From contig CAJTNR010000015.1 of the NCBI GenBank assembly GCA_910577635.1, forward strand, positions 1 to 48,586: DNA of 48,586 nucleotides. Direction: 5' to 3'. The position numbers and the translations under genes were made by a program. This document shows, piece by piece, positions 16,746-25,964 of the stretch (the stretch's first letter is position 1; every line of letters starts with the position of its first letter). This DNA is from an uncultured Vampirovibrio sp. GTDB lineage: Bacteria > Cyanobacteriota > Vampirovibrionia > Gastranaerophilales > Gastranaerophilaceae. Below the pieces are notes generated by a model. It did no database searches and was not told where the DNA came from. It saw nothing but the letters and a program-made list of their open reading frames with translations.

Positions 16746-17783
16746 ATGGAAAAAGAAAAGATTATAGGAATCCCGAGGGCAATGTCTTATTACAACTATT
16801 TCCCTTTCTGGTACGGGTTTTTAACTAACTTAGGATTGACAATTGTGCTATCTGATCCTACTACAAAAAAAACTGTATCAGATGGAGCATCTTTGGTTGT
16901 AACTGAAACTTGTCTTCCAATTAAAGTGTATGTCGGACATGTGCTTAATTTAATCGACAAGGGTATTAAGAATATTTTCGTTCCTTCAATTCAATCAATT
17001 GCACCTAAAATTTACAATTGTTCTAAAATTAGAGGACTTCCAGATCTAATCAGAAACGTTATTAAAGCTGATTTTAATATAATTGAAGCAACATTGGATA
17101 AATCAGAAAAAAACAATAATCTTATTGATTTTTTAACTGAAATTGCTAATCAATATGGAATTATAGATATTAACAGGATTAAAGCCGCTCAAAACGCGGG
17201 GTTTATTGTTCAAAACAACTTTAATGTCATGGTCCAAAACGGACTTGATTTTGATTCGGCGCTAAAAAATGCTAAGGAAGGAAAAGTCATTATTCCTCCT
17301 AAAAAAGAACAAAAAACAATTAGTGTTGCTCTTATTGGACACGGATATAACATCTATGATAAAAGAGCAAGTATGGATATATTTAAAAAACTTGAAAAAA
17401 TGGATGTTAGAGTCTACAATGCTTATCAATTGACTATAGAACAGCTAAAAGGGGGCATGAACACTCTTAATTCAACTCTTTACTGGGCAAATCAGCATGA
17501 GATGACAGGTTGTGCGGGGCATTATTTTCAAGAGGATAAAATTGACGGGGTTATTACTCTTACTGCTTTTGGCTGCGGTCCTGACAGTTTAATGCTTGAA
17601 GATATCAAAAGAAAAGCAAAAAACTACAACAAACCCTTGCTTAACTTAACAATAGACGAACACACAGGTGAAGCCGGTTTTGTAACAAGAATTGAAGCGT
17701 TTTGTGATATGTTGTATCGAAACAAACGTGCAAAAATTCTTAAACAAAGACAACAAATTGAAGAAAATCTGGCTAAAATTTAG
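16746..17783 (+). CDS. DUF2229 acyl-CoA dehydratase activase-related protein
   Basis: The 345-residue protein begins IGIPRAMSYYNYFPFWYGF and has LSDPTTKK, TETCLPIK and VGHVLNL, the pattern of DUF2229 (COG3580-like) proteins. These are related to components of 2-hydroxyacyl-CoA dehydratase/benzoyl-CoA reductase systems. Cys in TETCLPIK, NCSKIRGLP, GCAGHYF and FGCGPDS could bind an Fe-S cluster. The ATP-binding activase domain that often accompanies it is not fused here and is not in the neighbourhood. The biochemical role of stand-alone members is unsettled. Its stop overlaps the stop of the convergent DUF1292 gene. Confidence 0.75.
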   Translation: MEKEKIIGIPRAMSYYNYFPFWYGFLTNLGLTIVLSDPTTKKTVSDGASLVVTETCLPIKVYVGHVLNLIDKGIKNIFVPSIQSIAPKIYNCSKIRGLPDLIRNVIKADFNIIEATLDKSEKNNNLIDFLTEIANQYGIIDINRIKAAQNAGFIVQNNFNVMVQNGLDFDSALKNAKEGKVIIPPKKEQKTISVALIGHGYNIYDKRASMDIFKKLEKMDVRVYNAYQLTIEQLKGGMNTLNSTLYWANQHEMTGCAGHYFQEDKIDGVITLTAFGCGPDSLMLEDIKRKAKNYNKPLLNLTIDEHTGEAGFVTRIEAFCDMLYRNKRAKILKQRQQIEENLAKI

Positions 17784-18070
17784 CCTTGTTCAACTTCGTC
17801 TCCTTCATTAATTGCTTCAACAACTGTGTTGAATTCATTGTCATCTTCAATAATTTCAAAAGTGCACTCAGAATCTGTTTTATTCATTCTCATAATGACA
17901 ATTTCTTCTTCCTCGTTATCTTCTTTACTTGGAAGAATGTCTTCATCAACAACGGATAACAGTGCGTAGTCTTTATCATCAACACTCACTACTTCAATTA
18001 GTTTCATAAAAACTTCTTCGCCTTGTTCTCCTATTGTTTTAATAATTTGAGGTGTATTTTTCTCTTCCAT
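17780..18070 (-). CDS. DUF1292 family protein
   Basis: The 96-residue acidic protein resembles DUF1292 (YrzB-like) by its IEVVSVDDKDYALL core and its long Asp/Glu-rich middle. In Firmicutes this family is encoded beside ruvX (yrrK), and here too it directly follows ruvX (9 bp gap) as the last gene of the operon. The function is unknown. Confidence 0.75.
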   Translation of the reverse strand: MEEKNTPQIIKTIGEQGEEVFMKLIEVVSVDDKDYALLSVVDEDILPSKEDNEEEEIVIMRMNKTDSECTFEIIEDDNEFNTVVEAINEGDEVEQG

Positions 18071-18079
18071 TGTTTTTCC

Positions 18080-18496
18080 TTATCTGTTTTTTTCTAAATA
18101 TTCATTCAATATAACACAAGCAGCTACAATATCAACAGAGCCTTTATCTTTTGTGTATTTTTTCCCTTTTGCTCTTAATAAGCTTTCCGCTTTTTCACTT
18201 GTCAATCTTTCGTCTTGATATAGAATCTCGTAGTCTTTTTCTAAGGGTTTTATGAAATTAAGACAGTTTTTTGCTTGAAAACCTAAGGAGCCATCCATAT
18301 TGTAAGGGATTCCTATAAGAATTTTATTAGTTTTATAACTTTCACATATTTCCTTAATTTCAACAAGCGCTTGAGAATCGGTTTTTCGATTTATTACTTT
18401 TATTGGCGTTGCACCTAAAAAAAGTGCGTCTGAAACTGCGACACCTATTCTTTTAGTCCCAATATCAAGCGATACAATTCTTTTTTTTAATTCCAT
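18080..18496 (-). CDS. ruvX: RuvX/YqgF Holliday-junction resolvase-like nuclease
   Basis: The 138-residue RNase H-fold protein has the N-terminal LDIGTKRIGVAVSD motif (first catalytic Asp), the DERLTS motif with the middle Glu, and the C-terminal DIVAACVIL Asp. It is thought to resolve Holliday junctions or process pre-16S rRNA 5' ends. The start overlaps the end of the upstream unknown gene by 10 bp, so the two are translationally coupled. Confidence 0.92.
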   Translation of the reverse strand: MELKKRIVSLDIGTKRIGVAVSDALFLGATPIKVINRKTDSQALVEIKEICESYKTNKILIGIPYNMDGSLGFQAKNCLNFIKPLEKDYEILYQDERLTSEKAESLLRAKGKKYTKDKGSVDIVAACVILNEYLEKNR

Positions 18497-20103
18497 TTTT
18501 CCTCTAATTGCGACATAATAAGCTGTAGTTCTTCTTTTGTAAAGTTGGTCTGATATTCTTTATTAAAAAGACTTTTGTTTTCTTCTTGCTGTTCTAGTAG
18601 TCTTGTGCTTAAGTAGTAATAAAGACTTTTATCGACAATTGAAGTAATAAGCAGTTTTAAGTAGGGGTTTTTAAAACAAAAACTATAAGCGCACGATGAG
18701 CTCATTTTTAAATTTGTAAGATGAGCAACATAACTTTGGATTAAAAGCTTATCTTCAAGTTCTTTTATAAAAACCTTATCTGATAAAAGTTCATTATCAA
18801 TAAAACTTGAAATCAAATCATTAATTTTTTCAAGTTCAATAGTTTTTTCTTTTTCGATTCTATCAATTAAAGAATCAATTTTTTCGTTCTGTTTGTAGGA
18901 ATAATACCAGGTTTCAAGCATTTTTGAACAAATAAATTTTTTTGCTTTTGCTAAAGTTAAATTGGTTGATTCTAATTTAGAGTTGATGAATTCTGAAATA
19001 TCGTAGTTAACATCTTTAATATCTCCCAGAAGTTTTCTCCAAACAATTGTTTCATACGGAAGAAGGGTTTTTGTTTTTTTGTTTTTTTGTTCATAATGGC
19101 AAAATAGAGCCTTAAGTGCAACTGGATTGATTCTTACTGCAAGAGAATCACAATAAATTCTTTTAATTATTGAGTCTTGGTTCTGTTGTGGAATATTGCC
19201 AAAGCCCATACAAGAAACAATTCCTTTGTTTATGTTAATTGTAAATAAAGCTAAATCTTTATAATTGTTTTCTTTTTTTCTTGAAAATACAATTGAAAAT
19301 TCACTTCTTCCATCAATAAAGCCAATAAAACATTCTGCTATTGTTGAGTTTTTAATTATTGCATCGGTTTTGGATTCTTTGTTATCTGATTCAAGATCTA
19401 ATATTTTATTCTTAATTGAATTAATTGTTTTTAAATCCAATTTGTAGTTTTCAAGAATAAAATTAAGCCCTAAAACAGCACAATAAGAATCAGATTCAAG
19501 AAGCCCTTTTGTTATAAGTTCAAGTTCGTTGTCGTTTATTTGCAATTGGGCAATTAAAGATAGAACATTTGCAAGGTCTTCTTTTTTGAATTCGTTAATA
19601 AGATTATTAAGAAGATAAATTTTTTCATTATCTGAAATATTGCAATAAAAATCAAGAAGGTCAATTTGAATTTCCGGATTGTTAATCGCATCTTCTAAAA
19701 AGCTGCTAATTCCTTTTTTTTCAAGGATTTCAGGGTTTTTAATGTAGCTTATAAGTTCTTTTGGGTCAAATTCTATTCCTTTTTGTTTCAATAAAGAAGA
19801 AATAAAAAATTTTTTCTCATCTTCAATTTCTTTGTCTTTTAAAAAATTAATTGAATATTTTTCAATACTGTCATTATCTAGAACTTCAAGAATAAAAATT
19901 GCACAAATATTTAAAAAATCCCCTTGGGCGTTTTTTAGCTCTTTAAATAACACATTGGCAATTGTTTCTTTGTCTTGAAAGCTTTGAAGTACTTCAATAT
20001 CTTTTTGTAGTTTTGATCCTTCAATATCTTCTTGCGTTGTGTAATGATTAAGAATCGATATTAAATTAGCTCTTAGCTGCAGTTTTTGTGATACTTCCGC
20101 CAT
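18487..20103 (-). CDS. 538-aa alpha-helical protein of unknown function
   Basis: I chose the ATG at 20103 because it overlaps the stop of the zinc-finger gene (TAATG), a typical coupling signal; an upstream in-frame ATG at 20124 is inside that gene. The sequence is Leu/Glu/Lys-rich and looks like helical repeats over the first ~250 residues (HEAT-like spacing). It has no signal peptide or membrane segment. No family is recognised. Its position between a ClpX-type zinc finger and RuvX suggests a cytosolic quality-control or nucleic-acid role, but this is only context. Confidence 0.7.
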   Translation of the reverse strand: MAEVSQKLQLRANLISILNHYTTQEDIEGSKLQKDIEVLQSFQDKETIANVLFKELKNAQGDFLNICAIFILEVLDNDSIEKYSINFLKDKEIEDEKKFFISSLLKQKGIEFDPKELISYIKNPEILEKKGISSFLEDAINNPEIQIDLLDFYCNISDNEKIYLLNNLINEFKKEDLANVLSLIAQLQINDNELELITKGLLESDSYCAVLGLNFILENYKLDLKTINSIKNKILDLESDNKESKTDAIIKNSTIAECFIGFIDGRSEFSIVFSRKKENNYKDLALFTININKGIVSCMGFGNIPQQNQDSIIKRIYCDSLAVRINPVALKALFCHYEQKNKKTKTLLPYETIVWRKLLGDIKDVNYDISEFINSKLESTNLTLAKAKKFICSKMLETWYYSYKQNEKIDSLIDRIEKEKTIELEKINDLISSFIDNELLSDKVFIKELEDKLLIQSYVAHLTNLKMSSSCAYSFCFKNPYLKLLITSIVDKSLYYYLSTRLLEQQEENKSLFNKEYQTNFTKEELQLIMSQLEEKWN

Positions 20104-20354
20104 TATTTTTTCGGAACACCCCATAATAAATCAAGAATTTTTTGCGCTTCGCTGCTCATTAGTCCGTCTTGCAGGATTAAGTATTGAACCGCAATTAAAG
20201 TACATTCGGAGCAAATATTGACACCTGGACCTTTGACCATTTTAGGAACCTGTGTGTTAGGGCGTTTGCAAAAACTGCAATATTCAACCTCTATTGTCTT
20301 ATCAGCTGACTTTGATTGCTTTTTATTGAACGATACGACTTTATCTTCTTTCAA
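20103..20354 (-). CDS. Stand-alone ClpX-type C4 zinc-finger protein
   Basis: The 83-residue protein has Cys26-x2-Cys29 and Cys48-x2-Cys51 in the sequence context of the ClpX N-terminal zinc-binding domain (CSFCKRPN ... GVNICSECTLIA). It lacks the AAA+ ATPase part. In ClpX this domain dimerises and recruits substrates and adaptors. A free copy could act as an adaptor or decoy for ClpXP. The start is TTG at 20354, supported by a strong GGAGG six bases upstream. It is the first gene of a four-gene operon. Confidence 0.8.
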   Translation of the reverse strand: MKEDKVVSFNKKQSKSADKTIEVEYCSFCKRPNTQVPKMVKGPGVNICSECTLIAVQYLILQDGLMSSEAQKILDLLWGVPKK

Positions 20355-20524
20355 AATGCCTCCTTGGAATTCTATCTTTTATTATATTCTAGAATACTTT
20401 TATTCTATATACAATATTTAATTTATTTGTTAATTTTTGTAAATAAAACTCATAAAGAATATCAATTTATTAAAGCAATATTACTTTATTATATTACGAG
20501 AGATATTACAGGAGTTTTTCTATT

Positions 20525-20875
20525 ATGGCAGTTGGTGCTCAAGATAATTTAGATAAAGCATTAGTAAGAAAATATCAGAGTTTAAAAGTTGATAATGCGA
20601 TTATACAAAGTTCAATGGTAGATCCTAATAAGATGCTTGAAACTATGAACGATTATGCAAATGCTCATATGGAGGCTTTTCGAATCCATCAGACATTGAG
20701 AGATATTTGCACTAAAGCAATTTCTATGAATATTCATTATACAAAGATGAAGAATGTTAAAACTAAAAAAGAACGTATGCAGGAAGCTGCAAGAAAAATT
20801 GTAGCTGCACAAATGGCCAAGAAGAATGCATTGGCTCAAAAATTAGCAAAAGAACCTCGTCCTTCTATTGCTTAA
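20525..20875 (+). CDS. Small basic helical protein of unknown function
   Basis: The 116-residue protein is rich in Lys, Met and Ala, appears entirely helical, and has no membrane segment. GGAG at 20513-20516 precedes the ATG at a somewhat long spacing, and a terminator follows at 20911. It is monocistronic between an oppositely oriented operon and corA. I recognise no family. Confidence 0.6.
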   Translation: MAVGAQDNLDKALVRKYQSLKVDNAIIQSSMVDPNKMLETMNDYANAHMEAFRIHQTLRDICTKAISMNIHYTKMKNVKTKKERMQEAARKIVAAQMAKKNALAQKLAKEPRPSIA

Positions 20876-20910
20876 AAAAAGATGAAAATGGTTTTGTGTG
20901 TGTTAAAATG

Positions 20911-20933
20911 CCTCTTTTAAAGAGGTTTTTTTT
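20911..20933 (+). terminator. Rho-independent terminator
   Basis: A 5-bp stem CCTCT/AGAGG with a TTTAA loop is followed by eight T residues, 35 bp after the small gene's stop. Confidence 0.65.
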
Positions 20934-20998
20934 ATTGTTTACATATTGTTAATTGTGTAGTTTAATAGTAAAAAACCCCTTAGAATCGGATAAGTGCA

Positions 20999-21949
20999 AT
21001 GATTGAAATTTTAAAAACTACAGAAAATAAACTCCTGGAATTGAGCATAAACGAGGCTCAAAGCGGTTCTTGGTTTAATTTGATTAATCCTACTTATGAT
21101 GAAATTCAAAAAGTGTCTTTAGTTCTTAATCTTGATGAGAGCTTCTTAAGGAATTCTCTTGACGTAGATGAGCGCTCCCGTATTGAATTTGAAGATGATT
21201 GCATTCTTATAATTACAAACATTCCAATAATGGAAGACGAAGGGGCATATGATACTCTTCCTTTAGGGATAATTTTTACAAGCAGGGGTTTTATTACGGT
21301 TTGTTCTAAGAGAAATAATGTTGTCTCTTCTTTTAATAAAGAAACAAAGGCTTCTTTTGATACAAATAACAAAACTAAATTTTTACTTGATATTCTTTTT
21401 CGATCAACAAAATATTACCTAAGATACTTGAATAATATCTACAAACAGTCAGAACAAATTGAAGAAGAACTTAGAAAAACGATGAAAAACAAAGCTCTAT
21501 TTCAGCTTTTTGAGGTACAAAAGTCTCTTGTTTACTTTACAACCGCACTAAAAGACAACTATATGGTTTTGCAAAAAATTCTTCGATTGACACAGAACTC
21601 TAAGCAAAACGGATTGTTAAAATTCAGCGAAGATGATATTGACTTATTAGAAGATGTAATAATTGAAAACAAACAGGCGCTTGAAATGGTTGAGATGCAC
21701 AGAAACATTCTTGAGAATATGATGGATGCTTTTGCTTCAATAATATCTAATAATTTGAATATTGTAATGAAATTTTTAACCTCAATTGCAATTATTTTTG
21801 CAATTCCTACAATGTTTTCAAGTTTTTGGGGTATGAATGTTGCTGTTCCTTTTGCATCTAATCAATTTGGATTCTTAATCGTCAGTGTAATTTCTCTTGT
21901 TGCTGCAGTTTTAGCTGCAATATTTTTCTATCGCAAAGGAATGTTCTAG
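20999..21949 (+). CDS. corA: CorA-family magnesium/divalent cation channel
   Basis: The 316-residue protein has a soluble N-terminal domain and a long helix. Two C-terminal membrane segments follow, with the signature GMN motif (WGMNVAVPF) between them, then a short cytoplasmic tail ending in KGMF. This is the CorA pentameric Mg2+ channel layout. The ATG at 20999 has a TAGAAT (20981-20986) 12 nt upstream and no clear Shine-Dalgarno sequence. Confidence 0.92.
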   Translation: MIEILKTTENKLLELSINEAQSGSWFNLINPTYDEIQKVSLVLNLDESFLRNSLDVDERSRIEFEDDCILIITNIPIMEDEGAYDTLPLGIIFTSRGFITVCSKRNNVVSSFNKETKASFDTNNKTKFLLDILFRSTKYYLRYLNNIYKQSEQIEEELRKTMKNKALFQLFEVQKSLVYFTTALKDNYMVLQKILRLTQNSKQNGLLKFSEDDIDLLEDVIIENKQALEMVEMHRNILENMMDAFASIISNNLNIVMKFLTSIAIIFAIPTMFSSFWGMNVAVPFASNQFGFLIVSVISLVAAVLAAIFFYRKGMF

Positions 21950-22066
21950 CAGTTACAAAACTTAATTATAAGTATATAAAAGTTATATATTTTTTATATG
22001 GTGGAATTAAAACTATACAAGTTGTTCTCTTTTCCACTCCTTCCTCCATATGCAGATTTTATAGCA

Positions 22067-23065
22067 TTAATCCAGGGTATTCCTTGGATTTTTTTTATTC
22101 AAAATTTGTTCAAGTTCATAAAATGCGCATAAACTAAAAGCTCTGGCTGTTTTTTTTGAGAAGTCTTCAAAATCTTTTATTTGTTTAGAATAAAAAAGAG
22201 TATTTCCATTTGTTTGAACATCAAAATGGGGAACATTGGAAAGATTGTCGACTTTTTCATAGGCAATATCATAAAAAATATCTTCAATTTCTTTCCTTGA
22301 CAGCAGGTTATCATTGTCAGCCAATTCTTCAAAAAGAGATGAAAGCTGAATTTTATCATCCTTTATTCCCAAGTTTTTTATAATTCTTTCTGTATTGTAA
22401 ATTGATCCTCCATCTACAACATAGTCTAGAATGATATTAGTTTTATTATTATCTACCCCTTTTGATAACAAGTATTTGTCAATCTGTGCTAACTTTGTCC
22501 TTGAAGCATTTTCAAGCCCTTGTGAAATATTGCTTATTGGTAAATAAATTACTTCGCATCCTAAAGAGGGCATTATCTGAGTTATAAAAGCAGGGCTTGT
22601 TCCAACAGAAATTACCCTATAATTATCCTTTCCATAATCATTATCATAGGTTTGTTTAAGACATAAAGCGCATTTTGCCGCATCTTTTGGTTCAATGTGA
22701 AATTTTACATAATCATCAATATTTTGATTTTCAGTAGTATTTTTTCGCATATATTTATCAGCTATTAAATCTTGTTTTTTTTCATAATGTCTTTTAAAGG
22801 AATTAAGGTATTTGTAAGATTTAAGGATAAATTCGGGATGATTTTTTTTAATATGACAATATTCACTAAAACTTACTTTCCCTTTTTTGGATAAAAAATT
22901 CTCAAAAATTTTCTGCTTGTTTTTAATACTATTTTCAATATCAATTCTTGAATAGTTTTGATTGAGCGGATTAAAATACCCGTCTTTATTGCATTTTGAG
23001 TGCTTTTTTCTTTGTATCTTAATATTAGAAGGTGCTAAAATACTATAGTTGCCTGCTATTCTCAT
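22067..23065 (-). CDS. Unknown protein with a phosphoribosyltransferase-like segment
   Basis: The 332-residue protein has a basic N-terminus of low complexity. The central part has VISVGTSPAFITQIM followed by NIILDYVVDGGSIYNTE. The hydrophobic strand, acidic residues and Gly-Gly-Ser resemble the PRPP-binding loop of type I phosphoribosyltransferases, although the second acidic residue and the Thr of that loop are altered. No membrane segment is evident. It is a single gene. The PRTase idea is weak. Confidence 0.55.
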   Translation of the reverse strand: MRIAGNYSILAPSNIKIQRKKHSKCNKDGYFNPLNQNYSRIDIENSIKNKQKIFENFLSKKGKVSFSEYCHIKKNHPEFILKSYKYLNSFKRHYEKKQDLIADKYMRKNTTENQNIDDYVKFHIEPKDAAKCALCLKQTYDNDYGKDNYRVISVGTSPAFITQIMPSLGCEVIYLPISNISQGLENASRTKLAQIDKYLLSKGVDNNKTNIILDYVVDGGSIYNTERIIKNLGIKDDKIQLSSLFEELADNDNLLSRKEIEDIFYDIAYEKVDNLSNVPHFDVQTNGNTLFYSKQIKDFEDFSKKTARAFSLCAFYELEQILNKKNPRNTLD

Positions 23066-23151
23066 AATTTATCTAAAACATATAATAAAAATTATTTGCT
23101 AATAAAATTTTTTATTGACCAAATTTTTATTAGCGAATAAACTAGTATATA

Positions 23152-23157
23152 TAGAAT
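23152..23157 (+). promoter_or_regulatory. Putative -10 element (TAGAAT) for ilvC
   Basis: TAGAAT lies 21 nt before the ATG and upstream of a good AAAGGAG ribosome-binding site. The same AGAATAGTT string occurs before the glutamate synthase operon and the IscU-like gene. No -35 at proper spacing is clear. Confidence 0.4.
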
Positions 23158-23178
23158 AGTTTTTTAAAGGAGTAAAAA

Positions 23179-24174
23179 ATGGTTAAAATATACTATGCTC
23201 AAGATTGTGATTTGAATAGATTAAACGGAAAAACAGTTGCAATAATGGGTTATGGTTCTCAAGGACATGCTCATGCTCTTAACTTAAAAGAATCTGGAGT
23301 TAATGTTGTAGTCGGGCTGTATGAAGGTTCAAAATCTGCTCCAATTGCCCGCTCTCAGGGATTGGAAGTTTTAAGTGTTGCTCAGGCTGCTAAAAAAGCA
23401 GATATCATAATGATTCTGCTTCCGGATGAAATCCAGGCTAAAGTTTATAATGAAGAAATTAAACCATACTTAACTCCTGGCAAAACTCTTGCATTTGCAC
23501 ACGGGTTCAATATCCACTTTAATTTAATCGAACCTCCTAAAGATGTAGATGTTATAATGATTGCTCCTAAAGGACCAGGTCATACTGTAAGAAGTGAATA
23601 TGTTCAAGGAAAAGGAGTTCCTTGTTTAATTGCAATCCAGCAAGACGCTTCAGGCAGCGCTTTGGCTAATGGTTTAGCTTATGCTGCAGGAATCGGCGGA
23701 GCGCGCGCTGGTGTTATTGAAACAACCTTTAGAATTGAAACCGAAACAGATTTATTTGGTGAACAAGCAGTACTGTGCGGCGGGGTTTGTGCTTTGATGC
23801 AGGCTGGTTTTGAAACACTAACTGAAGCTGGTTATGCTCCTGAAAACGCATACTTTGAATGTATCCATGAAATGAAGTTAATTGTAGATTTAATCTATCA
23901 AGGCGGTTTTGAAGCAATGAGAAAATCAATTTCTAATACTGCTGAATATGGTGATTATGAAATTGGAAAACGAATAATTACTGAAGAAACTAAAAAAGAA
24001 ATGAAAAAAGTATTATCAGAAATTCAGAATGGAACTTTTGCGCGCAATTGGATTAATGAATGCAATACAAACCAGATCCATTTTAAAACTGAAAGAAAAC
24101 TTAAAGCTCAGCATCCGCTGGAAGCCGTTGGGCGTGAACTTAGAAAAATGTATTCTTGGAATGAAGATAAATAG
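23179..24174 (+). CDS. ilvC: Ketol-acid reductoisomerase IlvC
   Basis: The 331-residue class I enzyme converts acetolactate or acetohydroxybutyrate to dihydroxy acids in branched-chain amino acid synthesis. Marks are the Rossmann loop GYGSQGHAHALNL, AHGFNIHF, PKGPGHTVRSEY and, in the C-terminal helical domain, TETDLFGEQAVLCGG with its Mg-binding acidic residues. AAAGGAG gives a strong start. The sigma factor gene begins 8 bp after its stop, so the two may share a transcript. Confidence 0.95.
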   Translation: MVKIYYAQDCDLNRLNGKTVAIMGYGSQGHAHALNLKESGVNVVVGLYEGSKSAPIARSQGLEVLSVAQAAKKADIIMILLPDEIQAKVYNEEIKPYLTPGKTLAFAHGFNIHFNLIEPPKDVDVIMIAPKGPGHTVRSEYVQGKGVPCLIAIQQDASGSALANGLAYAAGIGGARAGVIETTFRIETETDLFGEQAVLCGGVCALMQAGFETLTEAGYAPENAYFECIHEMKLIVDLIYQGGFEAMRKSISNTAEYGDYEIGKRIITEETKKEMKKVLSEIQNGTFARNWINECNTNQIHFKTERKLKAQHPLEAVGRELRKMYSWNEDK

Positions 24175-24182
24175 GTTTTAAA

Positions 24183-24974
24183 ATGGAAGAAAACACTTTA
24201 CCCTTAGAGGAAGTTAATAACTGGCTTGATGAGTACAAAAGTGCAAATGATGATAAAACTAAAAAAAAGTTAAAAGAGCTCGTTGTACTTGCTTGTATGC
24301 CAATTGTTAAAAAAGTAGCCCGCTCTTTAGCAAGACGTTCAACCGACCCTGTGGAAGATATTACACAGGTCGGTTCCTTGGGTCTTATTAAGGCGATTGA
24401 TCTATATAACCCGCAAATTTCCAAAAATTTCAAATCTTATGCAACTTATCTTATAACAGGTGAAATAAGGCATTATTTGAGAGATAGAACGACAATCATA
24501 AGGGCTCCTAGAGAAATTAAAGAGCTTTCTTTCCGTGTTCACAAACTTACTCTTGAACTAACAGAAAAACTGGGCACAGCTCCTACTGATAAAGATATAG
24601 CAGAAGCTCTTCAAATGCCCCAGTCAAAAGTTGAGGAGTGCAACAATTTAGATAGAAGAACAACAACAATATCAATTGACCAGCTTGTAGGGACTGATGA
24701 TAACTCTATTTCTTTGGTTGAGCGAATTGAAGACGAAAGTCAAAAAGAGGCTTTTAATAGTTATGAGAATAGAATAATATTAGATGATGCTATAAAAAGA
24801 CTTGAACCTCTTGAACAAAAGCTTGTAACTTTGAATTATTATGAAGGATTAAATCAAAGAGAAATATCCCAAAAGCTTGATATAAGCCAGATGCAAGTTT
24901 CAAGAAAACTAAAAAAAGCACTTCAAAAACTCTTTGAAATAATTACCAAAAAAGGCTTAAGCAAATATGAGTAA
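24183..24974 (+). CDS. Alternative sigma-70 family factor, SigF/SigB-like (group 3)
   Basis: The 263-residue protein has region 2 (VEDITQVGSLGLIKAIDLYNP and the -10-recognising FKSYATYLITGEIRHYLRD), region 3 (IIRAPREIKEL) and a region 4 helix-turn-helix (LNQREISQKLDISQMQVSR). Size and order match the SigF/SigB/SigG group. In cyanobacteria SigF controls type IV pilus genes, and here the gene overlaps a prepilin peptidase gene by 8 bp, so a similar role is plausible. No anti-sigma factor gene is adjacent. Confidence 0.85.
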   Translation: MEENTLPLEEVNNWLDEYKSANDDKTKKKLKELVVLACMPIVKKVARSLARRSTDPVEDITQVGSLGLIKAIDLYNPQISKNFKSYATYLITGEIRHYLRDRTTIIRAPREIKELSFRVHKLTLELTEKLGTAPTDKDIAEALQMPQSKVEECNNLDRRTTTISIDQLVGTDDNSISLVERIEDESQKEAFNSYENRIILDDAIKRLEPLEQKLVTLNYYEGLNQREISQKLDISQMQVSRKLKKALQKLFEIITKKGLSKYE

Positions 24975-25944
24975 TATTCCATATTTACCTGATTGGATTA
25001 TTGCAGCTTATATTTTTATAATTGGAGTTTGCATAGGTTCTTTTTTGAATGTTGTAATTCTTAGAAGTTTATCAAATGAAGGATTTGTGTTCTCGCGCTC
25101 TAAATGCCCTTATTGTTCTAATCAGCTCAAGTGGTATATGAATATTCCTTTGTTTTCCTATATTTTCCTAAAAGGTCAATGTGCTTATTGTAAAAAAAAG
25201 ATATCCTTACAGTATCCTTTGGTTGAATTATTAACAGGACTTGTTTTTTTGGGTACTTTTCTATTCTTTGGTTTGGCATATAAAACACTTTTTTTGTGTG
25301 TTATTTTTTCTTTTTTTATTGTTCTATCAGGAACCGACTTTAAACAAACAGTTATAGTCGATATTCATTCTTATATTCTTTATGCAATTTGTCTTGTTTA
25401 TTCAACTCTGGGCTTTAATGAACTTGGGTTTTTGCAGGCTTTTTTGGGAAGTATTTTTGCTTTTTTATTTTTTGAAGGTATCTGTTTAATTTCTCGTTTA
25501 ATTATAAAACAAAGAATGTTTGGCTTTGGAGACAGTCTTATAGCACTTTCAATCGGGGCTCTGTTTGGAGTTAAAAACACAATTATTGTAATACTTTTAA
25601 GCTTTATAATCCAAAGTTTAAGCGCAATTCCTTTGCTTATTAAAAAAGCTTATCTTGAGAATAAGAAGAAGTTAGCTTTATCGTACTTTTTTGTTTTTGT
25701 TTCAATTCTTTCTTTAGTTTTTATAAAAAAACTGCCTTCTAATTATTATTTAGCGACAGTTTTAATAATGACAGTATTTTTAATTTATTCAAGTAAAAAT
25801 ATCCTATTGGAGTTAAACAATAAAAAAGATAATGATAATTTTGCCATAATGCCCTTTGGACCTGCGTTTTTAATGGCTGCTTTTATTTGTGTATTTTATT
25901 TAGTGCAAATAAAAAAATTTGTAATAGAATTTTTTATATATTAG
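24967..25944 (+). CDS. Prepilin peptidase/N-methyltransferase (PilD-like)
   Basis: The 325-residue polytopic membrane protein has an N-terminal IGSFLNVVI segment. Paired zinc-type motifs Cys47/Cys50 and Cys72/Cys75 define the methyltransferase domain. The two aspartates of the A24 protease site lie in SGTDFKQTV and FGFGDSL. It would cleave and N-methylate prepilins such as the one starting at 48511. The C-terminus is longer than usual, with extra hydrophobic segments. It is translationally coupled to the sigma factor gene. Confidence 0.88.
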   Translation: MSNIPYLPDWIIAAYIFIIGVCIGSFLNVVILRSLSNEGFVFSRSKCPYCSNQLKWYMNIPLFSYIFLKGQCAYCKKKISLQYPLVELLTGLVFLGTFLFFGLAYKTLFLCVIFSFFIVLSGTDFKQTVIVDIHSYILYAICLVYSTLGFNELGFLQAFLGSIFAFLFFEGICLISRLIIKQRMFGFGDSLIALSIGALFGVKNTIIVILLSFIIQSLSAIPLLIKKAYLENKKKLALSYFFVFVSILSLVFIKKLPSNYYLATVLIMTVFLIYSSKNILLELNNKKDNDNFAIMPFGPAFLMAAFICVFYLVQIKKFVIEFFIY

Positions 25945-25964
25945 CAATTAATTTTTGTTTATAT

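Noticed and set aside
21950..22066. Inverted repeats (GTGGAA/TTCCAC and ATATG/CATAT) between corA and the minus-strand gene
   Set aside because: The pairing is broken by unpaired stretches and has no T-run; too weak to call a terminator or RNA.
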